A stretch of DNA of 64,000 nucleotides from Rhytidiadelphus loreus (taxonomy: Eukaryota > Streptophyta > Bryopsida > Hypnales > Hylocomiaceae). The notes under the pieces were generated by a model. The model was given only the letters and a program-made list of their open reading frames with translations. It was not told the origin of the DNA and searched no databases. Shown in pieces: positions 13,626-25,095 of the stretch. The DNA is taken from NCBI GenBank assembly GCA_947034895.1, contig OX344763.1:55737025-55801024 (forward strand), read 5' to 3'. The position numbers were made by a program, and so were the translations under genes. The stretch's first letter is position 1; every line of letters starts with the position of its first letter.

Positions 13626-16600
13626 TCATGCATTCAAAACAATATGCACGTTCGGATAGTCACTGTCTATGATTTTGTGTGTGAAACTAAAAATTGGGGC
13701 AACGTTCTTGCCTTGTACTTTAATGACTGTCCAAAAAAATATAATGCGAAGAAAATTCATGTAAAGAAAATGGTAAAACATGTTTGTGCAAGTTGCATTT
13801 ATTCCTAAACTCATGCATTCAAAACAATATGCACGTTCGGGTAGTCACTGTCTATGATTTTGTGTGTGAAACTAAAAATTGGGGCAACGTTCTTGCCTTG
13901 TACTTTAATGACTGTCCAAAAAAATATAATGCGAAGAAAATTCATGTAAAGAAAATGGTAAAACATATTTGTGCAAGTTGCATTTATTTCTAAACTCATG
14001 CATTCAAAAGAATATGCACTTCCGGGTAGTCACTGTCTATAATTTTGTGTGTGAAACTAAAAATTGGGGCAACGATCCTGCCTTGTACTTTAATGACTGT
14101 TCAAAGAAATATAATGTCATGGAAATTCATGTAAAGAAAATGGTAAAACATGTTTGTGCAAGTTGCATTTATTTCTAAACTCATGCATTCAAAACAATAT
14201 GCACGTTCGGGTAGTCACTGTCTATGATTTTGTGTGTGAAACTAAAAATTGGGGCAACGATCCTGCCTTGTACTTTAATGACTGTTCGAAGAAATATAAT
14301 GTCATGGAAATTCATGTAAAGAAAATTGTAAAACATATTTGTGCAAGTTGCATTTATTTCTAAACTCATGCATTCAAAAGAATATGCACTTCCGGGTAGT
14401 CACTGTCTATAATTTTGTGTGTGAAACTAAAAATTGGGGCAACGATCCTGCCTTGTACTTTAATGACTGTTCAAAGAAATATAATGTCATGGAAATTCAT
14501 GTAAAGAAAATGGTAAAACATGTTTGTGCAAGTTGCATTTATTTCTAAACTCATGCATTCAAAACAATATGCACGTTCGGGTAGTCACTGTCTATGATTT
14601 TGTGTGTGAAACTAAAAATTGGGGCAGCGATCCTGCCTTGTACTTTAATGACTGTTCAAAGAAATATAATGTCATGGAAATTCATGTAAAGAAAATGGTA
14701 AAACATGTTTGTGCAAGTTGCATTTATTTCTAAACTCATGCATTCAAAACAATATGCACGTTCGGGTAGTCACTGTCTATGATTTTGTGTGTGAAACTAA
14801 AAATCGGGGCAACGTTCTTGCCTTGTACTTTAATGACTGTTCAAAGAAATATAATGTCATGGAAATTCATGTAAAGAAAATGGTAAAACATGTTTGTGCA
14901 AGTTGCATTTATTTCTAAACTCATGCATTCAAAACAATATGCACGTTCGGGTAGTCACTGTCTATGATTTTGTGTGTGAAACTAAATATTGGGGCAACGT
15001 TCTTGCCTTGTACTTTAATGACTGTCCAAAAAAATATAATGCGAAGAAAATTCATGTAAAGAAAATGGTAAAACATGTTTGTGCAAGTTGCATTTACTTC
15101 TAAACTCATGCATTCAAAACAATATGCACGTTCGGGTAGTCACTGTCTATGATTTTGTGTGTGAAACTAAAAATTGGGGCAACGTTCTTGCCTTGTACTT
15201 TAATGACTATTCAAAAAAATATAATGTCATGGAAATTCACGTAAAGAAAATGGTAAAACATGTTTGTGCAAGTTGCATTTATTTCTAAACTCATGCATTC
15301 AAAACAATATGCACGTTCGGGTAGTCACTGTCTATGATTTTGTGTGTGAAACTAAAAATTGGGGCAACGTTCTTGCCTTGTACTTTAATGACTGTCCAAA
15401 AAAATATAATGCGAAGAAAATTCATGTAAAGAAAATGGTAAAACATGTTTGTGCAAGTTGCATTTATTTCTAAACTCATGCATTCAAAACAATATGCACG
15501 TTCGGGTAGTCACTGTCTATGATTTTGTGTGTGAAACTAAAAATTGGGGCAACGTTCTTGCCTTGTACTTTAATGACTGTTCGAAGAAATATAATGTCAT
15601 GGAAATTCATGTAAAGAAAATGGTAAAACATGTTTGTGCAAGTTGCATTTATTCCTAAACTCATGCATTCAAAAGAATATGCACGTTCGGGTAGTCACTG
15701 TCTATAATTTTGTGTGTGAAACTAAAAATTGGGGCAACGATCCTGCCTTGTACTTTAATGACTGTTCAAAGAAATACAATGTCATGGAAATTCATGTAAA
15801 GAAAATGGTAAAACATGTTTGTGCAAGTTGCATTTATTTCTAAACTCATGCATTCAAAACAATATGCACGTTCGGATAGTCATTGTCTATGATTTTGTGT
15901 GTGAAACTAAAAATTGGGGCAACGATCCTGCCTTGTACTTTAATGACTGTTCAAAGAAATATAATGTCATGGAAATTCATGTAAAGAAAATGGTAAAACA
16001 TGTTTGTGCAAGTTGCATTTATTTCTAAACTCATGCATTCAAAACAATATGCACGTTCGGGTAGTCACTGTCTATGATTTTGTGCGTGAAACTAAAAATC
16101 GGGGCAACGTTCTTGCCTTGTACTTTAATGACTGTTCAAAGAAATATAATGTCATGGAAATTCATGTAAAGAAAATGGTAAAACATGTTTGTGCAAGTTG
16201 CATTTATTTCTAAACTCATGCATTCAAAACAATATGCACGTTCGGGTAGTCACTGTCTATGATTTTGTGTGTGAAACTAAAAATTGGGGCAACGTTCTTG
16301 CCTTGTACTTTAATGACTGTTCAAAGAAATATAATGTCATGGAAATTCACGTAAAGAAAATGGTAAAACATGTTTGTGCAAGTTGCATTTATTTCTAAAC
16401 TCATGCATTCAAAACAATATGCACGTTCGGGTAGTCACTGTCTATGATTTTGTGTGTGAAACTAAAAATTGGGACAACGTTCTTGCCTTGTACTTTAATG
16501 ACTGTCCAAAAAAATATACTGCGAAGAAAATTCATGTAAAGAAAATGGTAAAACATGTTTGTGCAAGTTGCATTTATTTCTAAACTCATGCATTCAAAAC

Positions 16601-19600
16601 AATATGCACGTTCGGGTAGTCACTGTCTATGATTTTGTGTGTGAAACTAAAAATTGGGGCAACGTTCTTGCCTTGTACTTTAATGACTGTCCAAAAAAAT
16701 ATAATGCGAAGAAAATTCATGTAAAGAAAATGGTAAAACATGTTTGTGCAAGTTGCATTTATTTCTAAACTCATGCATTCAAAACAATATGCACGTTCGG
16801 GTAGTCACTGTCTATGATTTTGTGTGTGAAACTAAAAATTGGGGCAACGTTCTTGCCTTGTACTTTAATGACTGTTCAAAGAAATATAATGTCATGGAAA
16901 TTCACGTAAAGAAAATGGTAAAACATGTTTGTGCAAGTTGCATTTATTTCTAAACTCATGCATTCAAAACAATATGCACGTTCGGGTAGTCACTGTCTAT
17001 GATTTTGTGTGTGAAACTAAAAATTGGGACAACGTTCTTGCCTTGTACTTTAATGACTGTCCAAAAAAATATACTGCGAAGAAAATTCATGTAAAGAAAA
17101 TGGTAAAACATGTTTGTGCAAGTTGCATTTATTTCTAAACTCATGCATTCAAAACAATATGCACGTTCGGGTAGTCACTGTCTATGATTTTGTGTGTGAA
17201 ACTAAAAATTGGGACAACGTTCTTGCCTTGTACTTTAATGACTGTCCAAAAAAATATACTGCGAAGAAAATTCATGTAAAGAAAATGGTAAAACATGTTT
17301 GTGCAAGTTGCATTTATTTCTAAACTCATGCATTCAAAACAATATGCACGTTCGGGTAGTCACTGTCTATGATTTTGTGTGTGAAACTAAAAATTGGGAC
17401 AACGTTCTTGCCTTGTACTTTAATGACTGTCCAAAAAAATATACTGCGAAGAAAATTCATGTAAAGAAAATGGTAAAACATGTTTGTGCAAGTTGCATTT
17501 ATTTCTAAACTCATGCATTCAAAACAATATGCACGTTCGGGTAGTCACTGTCTATGATTTTGTGTGTGAAACTAAAAATTGGGGCAACGTTCTTGCCTTG
17601 TACTTTAATGACTGTTCAAAGAAATATAATGTCATGGAAATTCACGTAAAGAAAATGGTAAAACATGTTTGTGCAAGTTGCATTTATTTCTAAACTCATG
17701 CATTCAAAACAATATGCACGTTCGGGTAGTCACTGTCTATGATTTTGTGTGTGAAACTAAAAATTGGGACAACGTTCTTGCCTTGTACTTTAATGACTGT
17801 CCAAAAAAATATACTGCGAAGAAAATTCATGTAAAGAAAATGGTAAAACATGTTTGTGCAAGTTGCATTTATTTCTAAACTCATGCATTCAAAACAATAT
17901 GCACGTTCGGGTAGTCACTGTCTATGATTTTGTGTGTGAAACTAAAAATTGGGACAACGTTCTTGCCTTGTACTTTAATGACTGTCCAAAAAAATATACT
18001 GCGAAGAAAATTCATGTAAAGAAAATGGTAAAACATGTTTGTGCAAGTTGCATTTATTTCTAAACTCATGCATTCAAAACAATATGCACGTTCGGGTAGT
18101 CACTGTCTATGATTTTGTGTGTGAAACTAAAAATTGGGGCAACGTTCTTGCCTTGTACTTTAATGACTGTCCAAAAAAATATACTGCGAAGAAAATTCAT
18201 GTAAAGAAAATGGTAAAACATGTTTGTGCAAGTTGCATTTATTTCTAAACTCATGCATTCAAAACAATATGCACGTTCGGGTAGTCACTGTCTATGATTT
18301 TGTGTGTGAAACTAAAAATTGGGGCAACGTTCTTGCCTTGTACTTTAATGACTGTTCAAAGAAATATAATGTCATGGAAATTAACGTAAAGAAAATGGTA
18401 AAACATGTTTGTGCAAGTTGCATTTATTTCTAAACTCATGCATTCAAAACAATATGCACGTTCGGGTAGTCACTGTCTATGATTTTGTGTGTGAAACTAA
18501 AAATTGGGGCAACGTTCTTGCCTTGTACTTTAATGACTGTTCAAAGAAATATAATGTCATGGAAATTCACGTAAAGAAAATGGTAAAACATGTTTGTGCA
18601 AGTTGCATTTATTTCTAAACTCATGCATTCAAAACAATATGCACGTTCGGGTAGTCACTGTCTATGATTTTGTGTGTGAAACTAAAAATTGGGACAACGT
18701 TCTTGCCTTGTACTTTAATGACTGTCCAAAAAAATATACTGCGAAGAAAATTCATGTAAAGAAAATGGTAAAACATGTTTGTGCAAGTTGCATTTATTTC
18801 TAAACTCATGCATTCAAAACAATATGCACGTTCGGGTAGTCACTGTCTATGATTTTGTGTGTGAAACTAAAAATTGGGACAACGTTCTTGCCTTGTACTT
18901 TAATGACTGTCCAAAAAAATATACTGCGAAGAAAATTCATGTAAAGAAAATGGTAAAACATGTTTGTGCAAGTTGCATTTATTTCTAAACTCATGCATTC
19001 AAAACAATATGCACGTTCGGGTAGTCACTGTCTATGATTTTGTGTGTGAAACTAAAAATTGGGACAACGTTCTTGCCTTGTACTTTAATGACTGTCCAAA
19101 AAAATATACTGCGAAGAAAATTCATGTAAAGAAAATGGTAAAACATGTTTGTGCAAGTTGCATTTATTTCTAAACTCATGCATTCAAAACAATATGCACG
19201 TTCGGGTAGTCACTATCTATGATTTTGTGTGTGAAACTAAAAATTGGGGCAACGTTCTTGCCTTGTACTTTAATGACTGTTCAAAGAAATATAATGTCAT
19301 GGAAATTAACGTAAAGAAAATGGTAAAACATGTTTGTGCAAGTTGCATTTATTTCTAAACTCATGCATTCAAAACAATATGCACGTTCGGGTAGTCACTG
19401 TCTATGATTTTGTGTGTGAAACTAAAAATTGGGGCAACGTTCTTGCCTTGTACTTTAATGACTGTTCAAAGAAATATAATGTCATGGAAATTCACGTAAA
19501 GAAAATGGTAAAACATGTTTGTGCAAGTTGCATTTATTTCTAAACTCATGCATTCAAAACAATATGCACGTTCGGGTAGTCACTGTCTATGATTTTGTGT

Positions 19601-20100
19601 GTGAAACTAAAAATTGGGACAACGTTCTTGCCTTGTACTTTAATGACTGTTCAAAGAAATACAATGTCATGGAAATTCATATAAAGAAAATGGTAAAACA
19701 TGTTTGTGCAAGTTGCATTTATTTCTAAACTCATGCATTCAAAACAATATGCACGTTCGGATAGTCATTGTCTATGATTTTGTGTGTGAAACTAAAAATT
19801 GGGGCAACGATCCTGCCTTGTACTTTAATGACTGTTCAAAGAAATATAATGTCATGGAAATTCATGTAAAGAAAATGGTAAAACATGTTTGTGCAAGTTG
19901 CATTTATTTCTAAACTCATGCATTCAAAACAATATGCACGTTCGGGTAGTCACTGTCTATGATTTTGTGCGTGAAACTAAAAATCGGGGCAACGTTCTTG
20001 CCTTGTACTTTAATGACTGTTCAAAGAAATATAATGTCATGGAAATTCATGTAAAGAAAATGGTAAAACATGTTTGTGCAAGTTGCATTTATTTCTAAAC
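13626..20100. repeat. Transition domain: 80A/83C variants and first T units
   Basis: The first units with 80A and 83C (AACGATCCTG) appear at 13996. 13996-14365 and 14366-14735 are two dimers whose first member carries 25T/27C (GCACTTCCGG), found nowhere else. A cassette Q-I-R follows at 15661-16215 (Q with 15G, 46A, 80A, 83C; I with 31A, 38T, 80A, 83C; R with 55C, 70C). T units begin at 16401 and occur in runs of three at 16956-17510 and 18621-19175. S units with 133A plus 135C (TTAACG) appear at 18251-18435 and 19176-19360. A single 104A unit remains at 15106-15290. Confidence 0.82.
19546..19730. repeat. Chimeric monomer, T-type left and Q-type right
   Basis: The left part has 74A (19619) and the normal 80T/83T of T units. 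The right part has 106T (19651), 117C and 136A, the combination otherwise found only in Q units of the Q-I-R cassette, and it is followed by an I unit at 19731 exactly as Q units are. The junction lies between 19629 and 19650, where both parents are identical. It is a crossover product in register. Confidence 0.85.
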
Positions 20101-21580
20101 TCATGCATTCAAAACAATATGCACGTTCGGGTAGTCACTGTCTATGATTTTGTGTGTGAAACTAAAAATTGGGGCAACGTTCTTGCCTTGTACTTTAATG
20201 ACTGTTCAAAGAAATATAATGTCATGGAAATTCACGTAAAGAAAATGGTAAAACATGTTTGTGCAAGTTGCATTTATTTCTAAACTCATGCATTCAAAAC
20301 AATATGCACGTTCGGGTAGTCACTGTCTATGATTTTGTGTGTGAAACTAAAAATTGGGACAACGTTCTTGCCTTGTACTTTAATGACTGTCCAAAAAAAT
20401 ATACTGCGAAGAAAATTCATGTAAAGAAAATGGTAAAACATGTTTGTGCAAGTTGCATTTATTTCTAAACTCATGCATTCAAAACAATATGCACGTTCGG
20501 GTAGTCACTGTCTATGATTTTGTGTGTGAAACTAAAAATTGGGGCAACGTTCTTGCCTTGTACTTTAATGACTGTCCAAAAAAATATAATGCGAAGAAAA
20601 TTCATGTAAAGAAAATGGTAAAACATGTTTGTGCAAGTTGCATTTATTTCTAAACTCATGCATTCAAAACAATATGCACGTTCGGGTAGTCACTGTCTAT
20701 GATTTTGTGTGTGAAACTAAAAATTGGGACAACGTTCTTGCCTTGTACTTTAATGACTGTCCAAAAAAATATACTGCGAAGAAAATTCATGTAAAGAAAA
20801 TGGTAAAACATGTTTGTGCAAGTTGCATTTATTTCTAAACTCATGCATTCAAAACAATATGCACGTTCGGGTAGTCACTGTCTATGATTTTGTGTGTGAA
20901 ACTAAAAATTGGGGCAACGTTCTTGCCTTGTACTTTAATGACTGTCCAGAAAAATATAATGCGAAGAAAATTCATGTAAAGAAAATGGTAAAACATGTTT
21001 GTGCAAGTTGCATTTATTTCTAAACTCATGCATTCAAAACAATATGCACGTTCGGGTAGTCACTGTCTATGATTTTGTGTGTGAAACTAAAAATTGGGGC
21101 AACGTTCTTGCCTTGTACTTTAATGACTGTTCAAAGAAATATAATGTCATGGAAATTCACGTAAAGAAAATGGTAAAACATGTTTGTGCAAGTTGCATTT
21201 ATTTCTAAACTCATGCATTCAAAACAATATGCACGTTCGGGTAGTCACTGTCTATGATTTTGTGTGTGAAACTAAAAATTGGGACAACGTTCTTGCCTTG
21301 TACTTTAATGACTGTCCAAAAAAATATACTGCGAAGAAAATTCATGTAAAGAAAATGGTAAAACATGTTTGTGCAAGTTGCATTTATTTCTAAACTCATG
21401 CATTCAAAACAATATGCACGTTCGGGTAGTCACTGTCTATGATTTTGTGTGTGAAACTAAAAATTGGGGCAACGTTCTTGCCTTGTACTTTAATGACTGT
21501 CCAAAAAAATATAATGCGAAGAAAATTCATGTAAAGAAAATGGTAAAACATGTTTGTGCAAGTTGCATTTATTTCTAAAC

Positions 21581-21765
21581 TCATGCATTCAAAACAATAT
21601 GCACGTTCGGGTAGTCACTGTCTATGATTTTGTGTGTGAAACTAAAAATTGGGGCAACGTTCTTGCCTTGTACTTTAATGACTGTTCAAAGAAATATAAT
21701 GTCATGGAAATTCACGTAAAGAAAATGGTAAAACATGTTTGTGCAAGTTGCATTTATTTCTAAAC
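21581..21765. repeat. Reference monomer, S class
   Basis: Same length and register as the P class but with a linked set of changes: 106 C to T, 111 A to G, 122 C to T, 123 G to C, 125 A to T, 127 A to G, and in this sub-form 135 T to C (TTCACG instead of TTCATG). Seven differences in 185 bases is about 4%. The linkage of 106, 122, 123, 125 and 127 holds in nearly all of the 345 monomers, which marks P and S as two old lineages; the few monomers that break it are recombinants, listed separately. Confidence 0.95.
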
Positions 21766-21950
21766 TCATGCATTCAAAACAATATGCACGTTCGGGTAGT
21801 CACTGTCTATGATTTTGTGTGTGAAACTAAAAATTGGGACAACGTTCTTGCCTTGTACTTTAATGACTGTCCAAAAAAATATACTGCGAAGAAAATTCAT
21901 GTAAAGAAAATGGTAAAACATGTTTGTGCAAGTTGCATTTATTTCTAAAC
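21766..21950. repeat. Reference monomer, T class (P-derived)
   Basis: This differs from the P reference only at 74 (G to A, giving GGGACAACG) and 119 (A to C, giving ATATACTGCG). 74A is first seen in the unit at 16401-16585 and last in 61726-61910; it is absent from the left 16 kb and the right 2 kb. 74A and 119C are usually together but also occur separately: 74A with 119A at 26761-26945 and 38046-38600, and 119C with 74G at 18066-18250 and 44151-44520. Recombination has therefore begun to separate them. Confidence 0.94.
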
Positions 21951-22135
21951 TCATGCATTCAAAACAATATGCACGTTCGGGTAGTCACTGTCTATGATTT
22001 TGTGTGTGAAACTAAAAATTGGGGCAACGTTCTTGCCTTGTACTTTAATGACTGTCCAAAAAAATATAATGCGAAGAAAATTCATGTAAAGAAAATGGTA
22101 AAACATGTTTGTGCAAGTTGCATTTATTTCTAAAC
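21951..22135. repeat. Reference monomer, P class
   Basis: This unit is a clean copy of the most widespread form and is used here as the numbering standard (position 1 = base 21951). Landmarks: TCATGCATTC at 1-10, GCACGTTCGG at 21-30, GGGGCAACGT at 71-80, ACTGTCCAAA at 101-110, GCGAAGAAAA at 121-130, AAACATGTTT at 151-160, GTGCAAGTTG at 161-170. It carries an A-tract of seven at 108-114 and shorter ones at 64-68, 127-130, 142-145 and 150-153. A short internal direct repeat, AAGAAAAT, lies at 124-131 and again at 139-146; the S class loses the first copy. CpG sites lie at 24-25, 28-29, 78-79 and 122-123. Confidence 0.97.
22023..22122. other. Dyad-symmetry cluster in the monomer (example in the reference P unit)
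   Basis: Three short inverted repeats occur in each common monomer. At 73-87 (22023-22037), GGCAA and TTGCC flank the 5-base loop CGTTC. At 151-160 (22101-22110), AAACATGTTT is a perfect 10-base palindrome. At 162-172 (22112-22122), TGCAA and TTGCA flank a single G. The last two are separated by one base, giving a 22-base dyad-rich stretch. AACGTT at 77-82 and ATGCAT at 3-8 are further 6-base palindromes. Short dyads are known to be enriched in satellites of centromeres without CENP-B boxes. Several variant classes break the first stem (74A, 83C), so strict selection on it is unlikely. Confidence 0.6.
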
Positions 22136-25095
22136 TCATGCATTCAAAACAATATGCACGTTCGGGTAGTCACTGTCTATGATTTTGTGTGTGAAACTAA
22201 AAATTGGGGCAACGTTCTTGCCTTGTACTTTAATGACTGTTCAAAGAAATATAATGTCATGGAAATTCACGTAAAGAAAATGGTAAAACATGTTTGTGCA
22301 AGTTGCATTTATTTCTAAACTCATGCATTCAAAACAATATGCACGTTCGGGTAGTCACTGTCTATGATTTTGTGTGTGAAACTAAAAATTGGGACAACGT
22401 TCTTGCCTTGTACTTTAATGACTGTCCAAAAAAATATACTGCGAAGAAAATTCATGTAAAGAAAATGGTAAAACATGTTTGTGCAAGTTGCATTTATTTC
22501 TAAACTCATGCATTCAAAACAATATGCACGTTCGGGTAGTCACTGTCTATGATTTTGTGTGTGAAACTAAAAATTGGGGCAACGTTCTTGCCTTGTACTT
22601 TAATGACTGTCCAAAAAAATATAATGCGAAGAAAATTCATGTAAAGAAAATGGTAAAACATGTTTGTGCAAGTTGCATTTATTTCTAAACTCATGCATTC
22701 AAAACAATATGCACGTTCGGGTAGTCACTGTCTATGATTTTGTGTGTGAAACTAAAAATTGGGGCAACGTTCTTGCCTTGTACTTTAATGACTGTTCAAA
22801 GAAATATAATGTCATGGAAATTCACGTAAAGAAAATGGTAAAACATGTTTGTGCAAGTTGCATTTATTTCTAAACTCATGCATTCAAAACAATATGCACG
22901 TTCGGGTAGTCACTGTCTATGATTTTGTGTGTGAAACTAAAAATTGGGACAACGTTCTTGCCTTGTACTTTAATGACTGTCCAAAAAAATATACTGCGAA
23001 GAAAATTCATGTAAAGAAAATGGTAAAACATGTTTGTGCAAGTTGCATTTATTTCTAAACTCATGCATTCAAAACAATATGCACGTTCGGGTAGTCACTG
23101 TCTATGATTTTGTGTGTGAAACTAAAAATTGGGGCAACGTTCTTGCCTTGTACTTTAATGACTGTCCAAAAAAATATAATGCGAAGAAAATTCATGTAAA
23201 GAAAATGGTAAAACATGTTTGTGCAAGTTGCATTTATTTCTAAACTCATGCATTCAAAACAATATGCACGTTCGGGTAGTCACTGTCTATGATTTTGTGT
23301 GTGAAACTAAAAATTGGGGCAACGTTCTTGCCTTGTACTTTAATGACTGTTCAAAGAAATATAATGTCATGGAAATTCACGTAAAGAAAATGGTAAAACA
23401 TGTTTGTGCAAGTTGCATTTATTTCTAAACTCATGCATTCAAAACAATATGCACGTTCGGGTAGTCACTGTCTATGATTTTGTGTGTGAAACTAAAAATT
23501 GGGACAACGTTCTTGCCTTGTACTTTAATGACTGTCCAAAAAAATATACTGCGAAGAAAATTCATGTAAAGAAAATGGTAAAACATGTTTGTGCAAGTTG
23601 CATTTATTTCTAAACTCATGCATTCAAAACAATATGCACGTTCGGGTAGTCACTGTCTATGATTTTGTGTGTGAAACTAAAAATTGGGGCAACGTTCTTG
23701 CCTTGTACTTTAATGACTTTTCAAAGAAATATAATGTCATGGAAATTCACGTAAAGAAAATGGTAAAACATGTTTGTGCAAGTTGCATTTATTTCTAAAC
23801 TCATGCATTCAAAACAATATGCACGTTCGGGTAGTCACTGTCTATGATTTTGTGTGTGAAACTAAAAATTGGGACAACGTTCTTGCCTTGTACTTTAATG
23901 ACTGTCCAAAAAAATATACTGCGAAGAAAATTCATGTAAAGAAAATGGTAAAACATGTTTGTGCAAGTTGCATTTATTTCTAAACTCATGCATTCAAAAC
24001 AATATGCACGTTCGGGTAGTCACTGTCTATGATTTTGTGTGTGAAACTAAAAATTGGGGCAACGTTCTTGCCTTGTACTTTAATGACTGTCCAAAAAAAT
24101 ATAATGCGAAGTAAATTCATGTAAAGAAAATGGTAAAACATGTTTGTGCAAGTTGCATTTATTTCTAAACTCATGCATTCAAAACAATATGCACGTTCGG
24201 GTAGTCACTGTCTATGATTTTGTGTGTGAAACTAAAAATTGGGGCAACGTTCTTGCCTTGTACTTTAATGACTGTTCAAAGAAATATAATGTCATGGAAA
24301 TTCACGTAAAGAAAATGGTAAAACATGTTTGTGCAAGTTGCATTTATTTCTAAACTCATGCATTCAAAACAATATGCACGTTCGGGTAGTCACTGTCTAT
24401 GATTTTGTGTGTGAAACTAAAAATTGGGACAACGTTCTTGCCTTGTACTTTAATGACTGTCCAAAAAAATATACTGCGAAGAAAATTCATGTAAAGAAAA
24501 TGGTAAAACATGTTTGTGCAAGTTGCATTTATTTCTAAACTCATGCATTCAAAACAATATGCACGTTCGGGTAGTCACTGTCTATGATTTTGTGCGTGAA
24601 ACTAAAAATCGGGGCAACGTTCTTGCCTTGTACTTTAATGACTGTTCAAAGAAATATAATGTCATGGAAATTCATGTAAAGAAAATGGTAAAACATGTTT
24701 GTGCAAGTTGCATTTATTTCTAAACTCATGCATTCAAAACAATATGCACGTTCGGGTAGTCACTGTCTATGATTTTGTGTGTGAAACTAAAAATTGGGGC
24801 AACGTTCTTGCCTTGTACTTTAATGACTGTTCAAAGAAATATAATGTCATGGAAATTCACGTAAAGAAAATGGTAAAACATGTTTGTGCAAGTTGCATTT
24901 ATTTCTAAACTCATGCATTCAAAACAATATGCACGTTCGGGTAGTCACTGTCTATGATTTTGTGTGTGAAACTAAAAATTGGGACAACGTTCTTGCCTTG
25001 TACTTTAATGACTGTCCAAAAAAATATACTGCGAAGAAAATTCATGTAAAGAAAATGGTAAAACATGTTTGTGCAAGTTGCATTTATTTCTAAAC

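Larger units (their letters stand above)
20101..24540. repeat. S-T-P trimer higher-order repeat (555 bp)
   Basis: Twenty-four monomers follow the cycle S (135C), T, P. From 21026 to 23245 there are four complete trimers. Comparison at 2220-base offset shows identity from 21026 to 21498 against 23246 to 23718. The cycle is broken twice by loss of one monomer: an S is missing before 20656, and a P is missing between 23615 and 23616. The unit at 20841-21025 has a private G at 20949; the S at 23616-23800 has 104T (GACTTTTC); the P at 23986-24170 has 127T at 24112. This is the shortest and most regular HOR in the window. Confidence 0.93.
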
